This document shows, in pieces, positions 1 through 8,030 of a stretch of 64,000 bases of DNA. Source of the stretch: Marinobacterium arenosum (GTDB lineage Bacteria > Pseudomonadota > Gammaproteobacteria > Pseudomonadales > Balneatricaceae); the NCBI RefSeq assembly GCF_019795155.1, contig NZ_JAILYN010000023.1, forward strand, positions 1-64,000, in the 5' to 3' direction. Numbering within the stretch: the first letter of the stretch is position 1; every line of letters starts with the position of its first letter. Under the pieces are notes generated by a model. That model saw nothing but the letters and a program-made list of their open reading frames with translations. It did not search any database and was not told the DNA's origin. Both the position numbers and the translations under genes were made by a program.

Positions 1-121
1 GACTGGTATCGCTGATGGGACAATACCATCGGCTCAAATGTATGACGTGAACCGCCGTATACGGAACCGTACGTACGGTGGTGTGAGAGGACGGAGGCCG
101 TGAGGCCTCCTCCTACTCGAT
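1..121 (+). mobile_element. 3' end of a bacterial group II intron (domains V and VI)
   Basis: The sequence folds as the catalytic 3' end of a group II intron. Domain V is a 9-bp stem (51-59 with 74-82) above which a 4-bp stem (60-63 with 68-71) carries a GAAC tetraloop, and a two-base bulge (CG, 72-73) sits on the 3' side, the classic layout. Domain VI follows: 85-91 pairs with 111-118, leaving A115 bulged as the branch point, and 94-100 pairs with 104-110 around a short loop. A115 lies 6 bases before the likely 3' splice junction at 121, as expected. The 5' part and the reverse-transcriptase gene would lie upstream of the window. The exact junction could differ by a base or two. Confidence 0.85.
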
Positions 122-143
122 TTAATACAGTTTTGCTAACGCC

Positions 144-174
144 TTGATCCTTATGGTAATTTGGCATCTATTAT
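144..174 (+). promoter_or_regulatory. possible sigma-70 promoter for the receiver-TPR gene
   Basis: TTGATC at 144-149 is followed after about 17-19 bases by CTATTA/TATTAT (168-174), just ahead of the gene starting at 190. The match is only approximate and it lies immediately after the group II intron end, so the insertion may have shaped it. Confidence 0.25.
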
Positions 175-189
175 TCTGATGCCGCCTTT

Positions 190-1761
190 ATGGAACTGAA
201 CCACTCAGGAAAATCAGTACTGGTCGTTGATAATCAGCTCGATGACCTGAGTACCCTGCGCTCGATGCTCAGTCGGATCGGATTCAGCCGTATCCAGGTG
301 GCATCCTCGGCTAATATGGCGCTGAACCTGCTGAAGGCGGAGCGTTACGATCTCTGCTTCGTCAACTATGACCTCGGTCGCGATCGCAAGAACGGCCTGC
401 AGCTGCTGCAGGAAGCGGCCGACGCCGGCTGTCGGCCCTATACCACCGCGTTCGTGCTGGTGGTCGAGCAGAAATTGTCGACACTGCTGTTCGGTTCGCT
501 GGAACACTCCCCGGATACCTATATCTCCAAACCCTATGACCTGTCGGACATCCGCCACCGGCTCGGCAAGCTGATGCGGATCAAGGCGGTGACCGCGGTG
601 CTGGACAAGCAGCGCGAAGCCGGCCGATGCGAGGACGCGCTGCAGACCTGTCGCCAGTTGATCGACGCCTACCCCGGCCTGCTGGTCTACCTGCAGCGGC
701 TGATGGGGATTATGTTGATCCGGCTGGAGCGTTATGACGAGGCGATGGCGCTGTTCAGCGAGCTGATCCAGAAGCGTAAGCTGCCCTGGGCCGAGGTGGG
801 GCTGGGCTGGGTGCAGTACCGATTGTGGCGGCTGGACGAGGCCTTCGATACCCTGAACGGGGTGCTGGAGCGCCAGCAGATCTGTGCCGAAGCCTTTCTC
901 TGGCTCGGCCGGGTACACTGGGCGCGGGGCGAGCTGGCCGATGCGGTCACGTTGATGCGCAAGGCGGTGCTGCTGCAACCGACGGTACCGGCGCTGCAGG
1001 CGCAACTGGCTGACTACAGTGTGCTGGTCGGAGACTGGAAACAGGCCGCCGCCGGTTACCGCGCGGCGGTCGAGTTCAGCCGCAACAGCAGCCAGGTCCG
1101 CACCAGTTATTATTTTGCGCTGGGCGGGGTGTTGCTGCGACAGCTCGACAAGATGCCGTTCAGCGATATCGAAGCCGAGTTGATGCGGGTCTTGGAGGAG
1201 GTGCTGCTGGCCCATTCGGGCGAGTGCTGGGTACAGTGCCGTACCCGCATGCAGATGGCGATGCTCTATCGTGGCCGCGACCGGATTCGCTGGGAGCGGG
1301 CGGTGCGCGATGCCTGGCTGGTCTGGCAGCGGTTGCCGCCGGTGCAGCAGCAGGTGTCATTGGAACTGCTGCTGGAGGCGGCTGCCGGTAGCGCCGTCGA
1401 AGCGAAGCTGAGGGCTGCCGAGCTGGACGATGAGCCTGCCAGCGACCTGTCCGGCGCGATCGCCAGCTATCACCATTGGCAGCGGGTACAGCATGAGGGA
1501 AACTGGCGACAGGCCTGGTTGGCAATCAAGGAGCTGGTCGGCTACTGCCGTGATTTCGACAATCTGCGTATCCAGCAGGTACAGATCGGCCTCGAGTGGC
1601 TGGCCGACGAGGAGTTTGATGCCGACCGACGCTGGTTGCTGGCGGAGAGCACCCGGCTGCTCGGCCAGGTCAGTACCGGGGCACTGAGCGAGCAGCAGTT
1701 GCAACGCTACCGGGGCGTCTGGCAACGCTGTGCCGATCAGCAGCAGGTTTGCCAAAGCTAG
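190..1761 (+). CDS. Response-regulator receiver protein with TPR repeats
   Basis: The 523-residue protein has an N-terminal CheY-like receiver fold (about residues 8-125) followed by helical tetratricopeptide-like repeats to about residue 300 and a less recognisable C-terminal helical region. The acidic pocket begins with VVDN (residues 12-15), and the conserved Lys-Pro is at 114-115. At the usual phosphoacceptor position the sequence reads F-V-N-Y-D, so by eye the Asp is replaced by Asn59 and the nearest Asp is two residues later. It may therefore be a phosphorylation-independent receiver acting through protein-protein contacts. There is no DNA-binding or enzymatic output domain. No good Shine-Dalgarno sequence is visible before the ATG. 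Its 3' end lies about 90 bases ahead of the mevalonate operon, but a functional link is not shown. Confidence 0.8.
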   Translation: MELNHSGKSVLVVDNQLDDLSTLRSMLSRIGFSRIQVASSANMALNLLKAERYDLCFVNYDLGRDRKNGLQLLQEAADAGCRPYTTAFVLVVEQKLSTLLFGSLEHSPDTYISKPYDLSDIRHRLGKLMRIKAVTAVLDKQREAGRCEDALQTCRQLIDAYPGLLVYLQRLMGIMLIRLERYDEAMALFSELIQKRKLPWAEVGLGWVQYRLWRLDEAFDTLNGVLERQQICAEAFLWLGRVHWARGELADAVTLMRKAVLLQPTVPALQAQLADYSVLVGDWKQAAAGYRAAVEFSRNSSQVRTSYYFALGGVLLRQLDKMPFSDIEAELMRVLEEVLLAHSGECWVQCRTRMQMAMLYRGRDRIRWERAVRDAWLVWQRLPPVQQQVSLELLLEAAAGSAVEAKLRAAELDDEPASDLSGAIASYHHWQRVQHEGNWRQAWLAIKELVGYCRDFDNLRIQQVQIGLEWLADEEFDADRRWLLAESTRLLGQVSTGALSEQQLQRYRGVWQRCADQQQVCQS

Positions 1762-1850
1762 GCCGCGTCGATAAAATCCCGCCCCAATCTGGGGAAATTC
1801 ACCCTGATGCGAAACCTGTCGTTTCGCTGTCCAAGTCAGTCACACACGCC

Positions 1851-2885
1851 ATGAAATCACATAAAATTCAACAAGCTCCGATCCCGATGCGCCATGTCGG
1901 GCCGATCAAGATCTGCGGCCCGGTGTTGCAGGAAAGCATCTCCGTGCCGCTGGCGACCTATGAGACGCCGCTGTGGCCGTCGGTGGGGCGGGGCGCGCGC
2001 GTGTCCACGCTGACCGACGGCATCCGCTGCACCCTCATCGACGAGCGGATGACCCGTTCCATCCTGCTGGAAGCCGACAACGCCACCGAAGCGTTGCTGG
2101 CATTGCAGTCGATCCAGAGCCGCCGCGACGACATGCAGGCGGTAGTGGCGAGTTCCAGCCGCTTTGCCAAGCTGATCGATATGCACAGCCAGGTGGTGGC
2201 CAACCTGATCTACCTGCGTCTCGAGTTCACCACCGGTGACGCTTCCGGTCACAACATGGTGACCAATGCCGCCGATACGCTGTTCCCCTGGTTGCTGGAA
2301 CAATACCCGCAGCTGCGTTACAGCTCGATCTCGGCCAACTACTGCTCCGACAAGAAGGCCACCGCGGTCAACGGCATTCTCGGTCGCGGCAAGTACGTGG
2401 TGGCCGAGATCACCATCCCGCGCGCGCTGTGCGAGCGGCGGTTGAAGACCACCCCGGAAAAGGTGGTCGACCTGAATATCAAGAAAAACCTGATCGGCAC
2501 CATGGTGGCCGGCGGCTTGCGTAGCGCCAACGCCCACTATGCCAATATGCTGCTGGCGTTCTACCTGGCGACCGGCCAGGATGCCGCCAACATCATCGAA
2601 GGCTCGCAGGGGATTGTCCATGCCGAAGTGCGTGACGGTGATCTCTACTTCTCCTGCACATTGCCTAACCTGATTATGGGGACCGTCGGTAACGGCAAGG
2701 GGATCGACTTTGTCGAGGAGAACCTGCGCCTGCTGGGCTGCAAAGAGCAGCGGGAGCCGGGCGCCAACGCCCGTCGTCTGGCGGCGATCTGTGCCGCCAC
2801 CGTGCTGTGCGGCGAGCTGTCGCTGCTGGCGGCGCAAACCAATCCGGGCGAACTGATGGAAGCCCATATCAAACTGGAACGCTGA
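1851..2885 (+). CDS. mvaA: Hydroxymethylglutaryl-CoA reductase, compact class I-like
   Basis: HMG-CoA reductase makes mevalonate from HMG-CoA with NAD(P)H, the committed step of the mevalonate pathway. The 344-residue protein carries class I-like motifs: the ATYET segment with a catalytic Glu at residue 39, SDKK with Lys168, TGQDAA with Asp244, and the GRGK and NAHYANM segments. The C-terminal motif that in class I enzymes reads GHL with the catalytic His reads GEL here (Glu334), while a second His (339) is kept. The protein starts almost directly at the VGP motif and so lacks the upstream region of longer class I domains. The ATG at 1851 was chosen because translation from the upstream TTG (1749) overlaps the previous gene and adds an unconserved leader; neither has a strong ribosome site. 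It is the first gene of the mevalonate operon, three bases before the isomerase gene. Confidence 0.88.
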   Translation: MKSHKIQQAPIPMRHVGPIKICGPVLQESISVPLATYETPLWPSVGRGARVSTLTDGIRCTLIDERMTRSILLEADNATEALLALQSIQSRRDDMQAVVASSSRFAKLIDMHSQVVANLIYLRLEFTTGDASGHNMVTNAADTLFPWLLEQYPQLRYSSISANYCSDKKATAVNGILGRGKYVVAEITIPRALCERRLKTTPEKVVDLNIKKNLIGTMVAGGLRSANAHYANMLLAFYLATGQDAANIIEGSQGIVHAEVRDGDLYFSCTLPNLIMGTVGNGKGIDFVEENLRLLGCKEQREPGANARRLAAICAATVLCGELSLLAAQTNPGELMEAHIKLER

Positions 2886-2888
2886 GCG

Positions 2889-3917
2889 ATGAGCGATCGG
2901 ACCAACGCACGTAAAATCGAACATATCCGGGCGATCGAACAGGACGCCGCGGTGGACCGTGATCGGCGCTACTTCGACCGTATCCGGTTGACCCATCGGG
3001 CGTTGCCGGAGCTGGCGTTGGCCGATGTCGATCCGAGTACCGAGTTTCTCGGTCGCAAGCTCAGTTTCCCGCTGCTGATCTCGTCGATGACCGGCGGCGA
3101 TCATGAGCTGATCTGTCGGATCAACCGAAACCTGGCCGAAGCCGCCCAGCGAACCGGGGTGGCGATGGCGGTCGGTTCGCAACGGGTGATGTTCACCGAG
3201 CCGGCCGCCCGCGACAGCTTCCAGTTGCGCGAGCTGGCACCGGACGTACCGCTGATCGCCAACCTGGGCGCGGTACAGCTCAACTACGGGCTCGGTATCA
3301 GCCATGCGCAGCAGGCGGTCGAGGTGATGGATGCCGACGCGCTCTATCTGCACCTCAATCCGCTGCAGGAGGCGGTGCAACCGGAAGGTGATACCGATTT
3401 TCGCCACCTGGCCGAAGCGATCGGCACCCTGGTGGACACCCTGCCGGTGCCGCTGCTGTTGAAAGAGGTCGGTGCCGGGCTGTCGCCGGCCGATATTGAG
3501 GCTGGTTTGTCGGTCGGCGTCGAGTACTTCGACCTGGCCGGTACCGGCGGCACCTCATGGAGCCGGATCGAGCACCACCGCCGCGATGACGGCAGTGACC
3601 TCGGTATCAGGTTCCAGGACTGGGGGATCCCGACGCCGCTGGCGCTGAAGCTTGCTGAACCCTACCTGGACCGGGCCACCTTTATCGCCAGCGGTGGGCT
3701 CAGAGATGGGATTGATATGGCCAAATCTGTTATACTCGGCGCTTCCCTTTGTGGCATGGCCAACCCGTTTTTGAAGCCGGCCATGGAATCCGCCGACGCC
3801 GTTGTTGCTGTGATCGAGCGACTGCGGCGTGAATTCGTAACTGCCATGTTCCTGCTGGGTACCGCGAACCTGAAGGCGCTGTACCGGAACCGGGCCCTCG
3901 TTCTTGAAGAGTATTGA
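2889..3917 (+). CDS. fni: Type 2 isopentenyl-diphosphate delta-isomerase
   Basis: This FMN- and NAD(P)H-dependent enzyme interconverts isopentenyl and dimethylallyl diphosphate. The 342-residue length and a TIM-barrel sequence fit type 2 (Fni/Idi2) rather than the Nudix type 1 enzyme. Visible family features are the N-terminal RKIEHI segment, the SSMTGG loop, the HLNPLQE segment with the conserved Gln and Glu, the LLKEVG strand and the GTGGTSW phosphate-binding loop. The gene follows the reductase by three bases and ends before the HMG-CoA synthase start, consistent with one polycistronic mRNA. Its place in a mevalonate operon is typical, because mevalonate-using bacteria usually rely on this isomerase. 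Confidence 0.95.
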   Translation: MSDRTNARKIEHIRAIEQDAAVDRDRRYFDRIRLTHRALPELALADVDPSTEFLGRKLSFPLLISSMTGGDHELICRINRNLAEAAQRTGVAMAVGSQRVMFTEPAARDSFQLRELAPDVPLIANLGAVQLNYGLGISHAQQAVEVMDADALYLHLNPLQEAVQPEGDTDFRHLAEAIGTLVDTLPVPLLLKEVGAGLSPADIEAGLSVGVEYFDLAGTGGTSWSRIEHHRRDDGSDLGIRFQDWGIPTPLALKLAEPYLDRATFIASGGLRDGIDMAKSVILGASLCGMANPFLKPAMESADAVVAVIERLRREFVTAMFLLGTANLKALYRNRALVLEEY

Positions 3918-3933
3918 GGATCGAGCACTCCTT

Positions 3934-5100
3934 ATGTCTGTCGGTATTGACGAAATTAGTTTCTACACCTCCAACTACTACCTCGATCTGCGTACATTGG
4001 CTGAGGTGCAGAACACCGATACAGAAAAGTATTATCAGGGCATCGGTCAGGAGAAAATGGGCATGGCTGCCCCGGACGAGGATATCGTCACCATGGCAGC
4101 CAACGCGGCCCTGCCATTGGTTGAGCGGGTGGGCAGCGACAGCATCAGCACGCTGATGTTCGCCACCGAAACCGGTATCGACCAGTCCAAGGCGGCCGGT
4201 GTCTATGTGCACCGGTTGCTCAACCTGCGTGACAACTGCCGTGTCGTCGAGATGAAGCAGGCCTGCTACAGCGCTACCGCCGCGATCCAGATGGCCTGCG
4301 CACTGGTGGCCCGCCAGCCGGACAGCAAGGTACTGGTGATCGCCTCCGATATCGCCCGCTATGACCTGGACTCACCGGGTGAGGCCACCCAGGGCTGCGG
4401 CGCCGTGGCACTGCTGATCACCGCCAATCCGCGGCTGGTCGAGATCCATCCGGAGGTGGGCAACTACACCGAAGATGTGATGGATTTCTGGCGACCGAAC
4501 TACCGTTCCACCGCGCTGGTCGACGGCAAGTACTCCACCAAGATCTATCTGAAATCGCTGAAGCGCGCCTGGGAAAACTTCCGTGAAGCCAGTTCGCTGG
4601 CGTTCAGCGATTTCAGCTACTTCTGTTATCACCTGCCGTTCAGCCGGATGGCTCAGAAGGCGCACCAGCAGCTGGCCAAGCTGAATAAAAGCGGCCTGTC
4701 GCTGGAGCAGCTTGAGCAGCAGATCGAGGACACCCTGATCTACAACCGGATCATCGGCAATAGCTACACCGCGTCGATGTATATCGGCCTGACCTCGTTG
4801 CTGGAGAACTGCCGCCAGAACCTGGCCGGCCGCCGCATCGGCTTCTTCAGCTACGGCTCCGGCTGTGTCGCCGAGTTCTTCTCGGGTACCGTGGTGGCCG
4901 GTTATGAAAACTGGCTGCATCGCGATGCTCACCGGCAGATGCTGGACGCCCGCAAAGAGGTCGACTACGACGAGTACCTGCAGTTGTACCGCTATCCGGA
5001 TCCGCGTGACGGTGAAAGTTGCGAGATCGAGCGGGGCACTACCGGCCGTTTCCGGCTGGCCGCGATCAGCCATCACAAGCGGGAATATACCGTCTGCTAA
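3934..5100 (+). CDS. mvaS: Hydroxymethylglutaryl-CoA synthase
   Basis: HMG-CoA synthase condenses acetyl-CoA with acetoacetyl-CoA. From the ATG at 3934 the protein has 388 residues, matching bacterial MvaS. The catalytic triad is visible at the usual places: Glu79 in ATET, the acyl-binding Cys111 in KQACYSA, and His233 in YHLPF. A glycine-rich FSYGSG segment near residue 300 also fits the thiolase fold. A TTG at 3904 would extend the protein into the upstream isomerase gene and was rejected. The gene sits 16 bases after the isomerase stop and 42 bases before the first GHMP kinase. No acetoacetyl-CoA thiolase gene is seen in the window, so that substrate must come from elsewhere. Confidence 0.95.
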   Translation: MSVGIDEISFYTSNYYLDLRTLAEVQNTDTEKYYQGIGQEKMGMAAPDEDIVTMAANAALPLVERVGSDSISTLMFATETGIDQSKAAGVYVHRLLNLRDNCRVVEMKQACYSATAAIQMACALVARQPDSKVLVIASDIARYDLDSPGEATQGCGAVALLITANPRLVEIHPEVGNYTEDVMDFWRPNYRSTALVDGKYSTKIYLKSLKRAWENFREASSLAFSDFSYFCYHLPFSRMAQKAHQQLAKLNKSGLSLEQLEQQIEDTLIYNRIIGNSYTASMYIGLTSLLENCRQNLAGRRIGFFSYGSGCVAEFFSGTVVAGYENWLHRDAHRQMLDARKEVDYDEYLQLYRYPDPRDGESCEIERGTTGRFRLAAISHHKREYTVC

Positions 5101-5142
5101 GGGCGGTTTGACTCTCTTTCCTGTCTAGATGAAGGTGCCGAT

Positions 5143-6129
5143 ATGGCTGCTATCGCACCCGGTAAAGTGATCCTCAGCGGCGAACACGCCGTGGTCTATG
5201 GCGCGCCGGCGGTTGCCGTCGCCTGCCGTGAACATATCCAAGCCCGTTTCGAACCGGACGCCGGCGGCCAACTGCGGCTGCACGGCGACGGTTTCGACGG
5301 CCAGATCGCAGTTGATCGGCTGCCGGCCCTGGCTGGCGAACTGGATCATCGCTACCAGCGTTTCGAGGCTGGCGAGCTGGCGGTGTCGGCGCTGCTCGAC
5401 CGGCCGGAGCAGCTGCTGTTCTATGTGCTGGCCTGCCGCCATCTTGCCCTGCCGGGTACCCTGACCACCACCTCTACCTTGCCGACCGGCGCCGGTATGG
5501 GCTCGTCGGCGGCCGCTATCGCCGCAACCCTGCTGGTTGCCGAGCAGTTCGGCGCGCTGCCGCTGAGCCAATCCGACCGCTTCGCCATGCTGCGCCATTG
5601 TGAGCGGCTGCAGCACGGTCGGGGCAGCGCCATCGATGCGGCGGCGGTGACCTATGGCGGCTTGGTGCGGGTGCAGGGTGACGAGGTACAGCAGTTGAAG
5701 CTGCCGCTGGGCGAGGGCTGGTACCGGGTCGACAGCGGCCGGCCGTCGGTCAGTACCGGCGAGTGCGTGCAGGCGGTGCGTGAACGCTTCGCCGATAGCG
5801 CGATCTGGTCGGAATTCGCCGAACTCACCGATCAACTGCAACAGGGACTGGGCGATCCGCACGCGCTGCTGGCGGCGGTGCGTGACAACCACCGGCTGCT
5901 GGCAACGATCGGTGTGGTGCCGGTACCGGTGCAACGCTTTATCGCCGCCGCCGAGCAGGCCGGCGGCGCCGCCAAGATCAGCGGCGCCGGCGCCCACCGG
6001 GGCGAGCACGGCGGACTGGTGCTGCTCTACTGGCCGGACGGTGATCCGGCATCACTCTGTGCGCAGTTCGGTTACCCGGTTGCGCCGCTGCAGGAGGACT
6101 CGCAAGGTGCGCGATTGGTCAAGGATTAA
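5143..6129 (+). CDS. GHMP-family kinase, probable mevalonate kinase
   Basis: The 328-residue protein has the N-terminal GHMP motif KVILSGEHAVVYG (residues 8-20), which is the form typical of mevalonate kinases, and the glycine-rich ATP loop TGAGMGSSAA near residue 120. A HGRGSAIDAA segment follows, with the expected conserved Asp. The third GHMP motif, usually GAGGGG, reads KISGAGAHRGEHGG, so it is altered and slightly expanded. The expected reaction is ATP-dependent phosphorylation of mevalonate to 5-phosphomevalonate. It is the first of two adjacent GHMP kinases, and its stop overlaps the next gene by 23 bases, suggesting translational coupling. Whether it or its neighbour handles mevalonate cannot be proved from motifs alone. 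Confidence 0.78.
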   Translation: MAAIAPGKVILSGEHAVVYGAPAVAVACREHIQARFEPDAGGQLRLHGDGFDGQIAVDRLPALAGELDHRYQRFEAGELAVSALLDRPEQLLFYVLACRHLALPGTLTTTSTLPTGAGMGSSAAAIAATLLVAEQFGALPLSQSDRFAMLRHCERLQHGRGSAIDAAAVTYGGLVRVQGDEVQQLKLPLGEGWYRVDSGRPSVSTGECVQAVRERFADSAIWSEFAELTDQLQQGLGDPHALLAAVRDNHRLLATIGVVPVPVQRFIAAAEQAGGAAKISGAGAHRGEHGGLVLLYWPDGDPASLCAQFGYPVAPLQEDSQGARLVKD

Positions 6130-7045
6130 GGTTTCCGCGCCCGGCAGCATCATGCTGATGGGGGAGCATGCGGTGTTGTTCGGCCATCGGGCGCTGGCCT
6201 GTGCGGTCGACAAGTATATGCATGTCGAGTTGCTGCCGCGGCAAGATCGTCAGATCAGCATCGACTCGACACTGGCCCAGTATCGGGCCTCGCTCGATCA
6301 GCTGACCGAGCAGCCGGAACTGAGTTTCGTGCTGACCGCCATCCGCCGGATCGCCGGGCAGTTGCCGGCCGGTTTCGATCTGCAGATCCGCTCCGAATTT
6401 TCCCATACCGTCGGGCTCGGTTCGTCGGCGGCGGTGACCGTTGCCACGGTGGCGGCACTACGTAAGTATGCCGACCTGGCGCTGGACCAGGCCGCGCTGT
6501 TCGACGAGGCGCTGACGGTGGTCCACCAGGTGCAGGAGGGGCGTGGCTCCGGCACCGATCTGGCGGCCAGCGTTTACGGCGGCCTGATCGGCTACACGGT
6601 CGAGCCGCGCCAGGTGGAACGGCTGCCGGGCCTGCCGCCGATCAGTCTCTACTATGCCGGCTACAAGACCCGCACGCCGGAGGTGTTGAAGATCGTCGAG
6701 CGGCGCAGCCAGTCGCAGCCGGAACTCTATACTGAACTGTACCGGCTGATGCACCGTACCAGCCTGGCCGCCGAGCAGGCGATCCATCGACAGGACTGGG
6801 CCGAGCTGGGCAAACTGATGGATATCTACCAGGGGCTGATGGATGCGCTGGGGGTTTGCGATCATACGCTGGCCGATATGATCCACCGGCTGCGCGGCAG
6901 TGATCAGATCCGCGGCGCCAAGATCTCCGGTTCCGGGCTGGGCGATTGCGTGCTGGCGCTGGGCCGCGATCCGCAACTGCAGATGCCATATGACGAGATT
7001 CCGGTGGCGGTGTCCGCCGAGGGGGTGAAGCTTGAAACTGACTAA
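6107..7045 (+). CDS. Second GHMP-family kinase, candidate phosphomevalonate kinase
   Basis: From the GTG at 6107 the protein has 312 residues. That start is supported by AGGAGGA at 6092-6098, nine bases upstream; longer in-frame reading runs through the previous gene and is not credible. Motif 1 reads MLMGEHAVLFG, motif 2 TVGLGSSAAVT and motif 3 GAKISGSGLGDCV, and GRGSGTDLAAS contains the conserved Asp. Because a pathway from mevalonate to isopentenyl diphosphate needs two kinases and a decarboxylase, and the decarboxylase is the next gene, this protein is inferred to be the phosphomevalonate kinase. It resembles mevalonate kinases as much as the classical bacterial phosphomevalonate kinase, so the two could be swapped. 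It overlaps genes on both sides. Confidence 0.7.
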   Translation: MRDWSRIKVSAPGSIMLMGEHAVLFGHRALACAVDKYMHVELLPRQDRQISIDSTLAQYRASLDQLTEQPELSFVLTAIRRIAGQLPAGFDLQIRSEFSHTVGLGSSAAVTVATVAALRKYADLALDQAALFDEALTVVHQVQEGRGSGTDLAASVYGGLIGYTVEPRQVERLPGLPPISLYYAGYKTRTPEVLKIVERRSQSQPELYTELYRLMHRTSLAAEQAIHRQDWAELGKLMDIYQGLMDALGVCDHTLADMIHRLRGSDQIRGAKISGSGLGDCVLALGRDPQLQMPYDEIPVAVSAEGVKLETD

Positions 7046-8030
7046 ACAGGATGTGGTCGCGCGCTTTCTGCCGGCGACGCTGGCTGAGGGCGCACAGGCG
7101 GAGGCCTTCGCGCCGAGTAATATCGCATTGTGCAAATACTGGGGTAAGCGCGACAAGGAGCTGAACCTGCCGATCAACTCCAGCCTGTCGGTGTCGCTGG
7201 CCCATCTGGGCAGCCGTACCCGGATCACCCCGTCCGACGATGGCGCCGATCATGTGCTGCTCAACGGCGAGGAGCAGCCGCTGGACAGCAAGTTCGCCGG
7301 CAAGGTAATCGCCTTCGTCGAGCTGTTCCGGCGCGAACTCGATCAGCCGTTGACCATCGACACCCACAACAATATCCCCACCGCCGCCGGGCTGGCCTCC
7401 AGCGCGTCCGGCTTCGCCGCGCTGATGCTGGCGCTGGATAAATTCTATGATCTGGCGCTGGAGCCGCAGCTGCTGTCGGCGTTCGCCCGGATGGGCAGCG
7501 GCAGCGCCTCGCGCTCGATCTACCAGGGCTTCGTTGAGTGGCAGATGGGTCATCGCGAAGACGGCATGGACTCCTACGCCATGCCGCTGGAGCAAAGCTG
7601 GCCGGAGCTGCGGGTCGGCCTGCTGAAGGTCGCCACCGGCGAGAAGAAGGTCGACTCCCGGGCCGGCATGCAGCGTACCGTGGAGACCGCTCACCTGTAT
7701 CAGAGCTGGCCGCTACAGGCCGCCGCCGACCTGGAGAAACTGACCGACGCCATCGTGCGGCGCGATTTCGAACTGCTCGGCAGCACCGCCGAGCAGAACG
7801 CACTGTCGATGCACGCCACGATGATCGCCAGCTGGCCGCCGTTGCTGTACTGGCAGCCGGATTCGGTGGCGGCGATGCACCAGGTCTGGCAGCTGCGCGC
7901 CGACGGCCTGCCGCTCTATTTCACCATGGACGCCGGCCCCAACCTGAAGCTGCTGTTCAGTGCCGAGCATCAGCAGGCGGTGTGCGACGCCTTCGAGCAG
8001 CTCGAGGTGGTGGCGCCGTTCAGCGGGTGA
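7032..8030 (+). CDS. mvaD: Diphosphomevalonate decarboxylase
   Basis: This GHMP-fold enzyme performs ATP-dependent decarboxylation of mevalonate 5-diphosphate to isopentenyl diphosphate. Family signatures are clear: the N-terminal SNIALCKYWGKRD segment, LPINSSLSVSL, the phosphate loop GLASSASGFAAL, RMGSGSASRS, and the C-terminal MDAGPN with the catalytic Asp. The length of 332 residues is normal. It appears to start with TTG at 7032, preceded by GGGGGTG, overlapping the kinase stop by 14 bases; no ATG lies nearby. Its stop codon overlaps the GTG start of the DNA polymerase II gene. This completes the route from acetoacetyl-CoA to isopentenyl diphosphate in one operon. Confidence 0.93.
   Translation: MKLTKQDVVARFLPATLAEGAQAEAFAPSNIALCKYWGKRDKELNLPINSSLSVSLAHLGSRTRITPSDDGADHVLLNGEEQPLDSKFAGKVIAFVELFRRELDQPLTIDTHNNIPTAAGLASSASGFAALMLALDKFYDLALEPQLLSAFARMGSGSASRSIYQGFVEWQMGHREDGMDSYAMPLEQSWPELRVGLLKVATGEKKVDSRAGMQRTVETAHLYQSWPLQAAADLEKLTDAIVRRDFELLGSTAEQNALSMHATMIASWPPLLYWQPDSVAAMHQVWQLRADGLPLYFTMDAGPNLKLLFSAEHQQAVCDAFEQLEVVAPFSG

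Noticed and set aside
5780-6106. N-terminal extension of the second GHMP kinase frame
   Set aside because: It runs in another frame of the mevalonate kinase gene; the GTG at 6107 has AGGAGGA in front and the GHMP motif starts right after.
7538-8026. N-terminal extension of the DNA polymerase II frame
   Set aside because: It overlaps the decarboxylase gene and reads as low-complexity shadow; the GTG at 8027 gives the normal PolB length.
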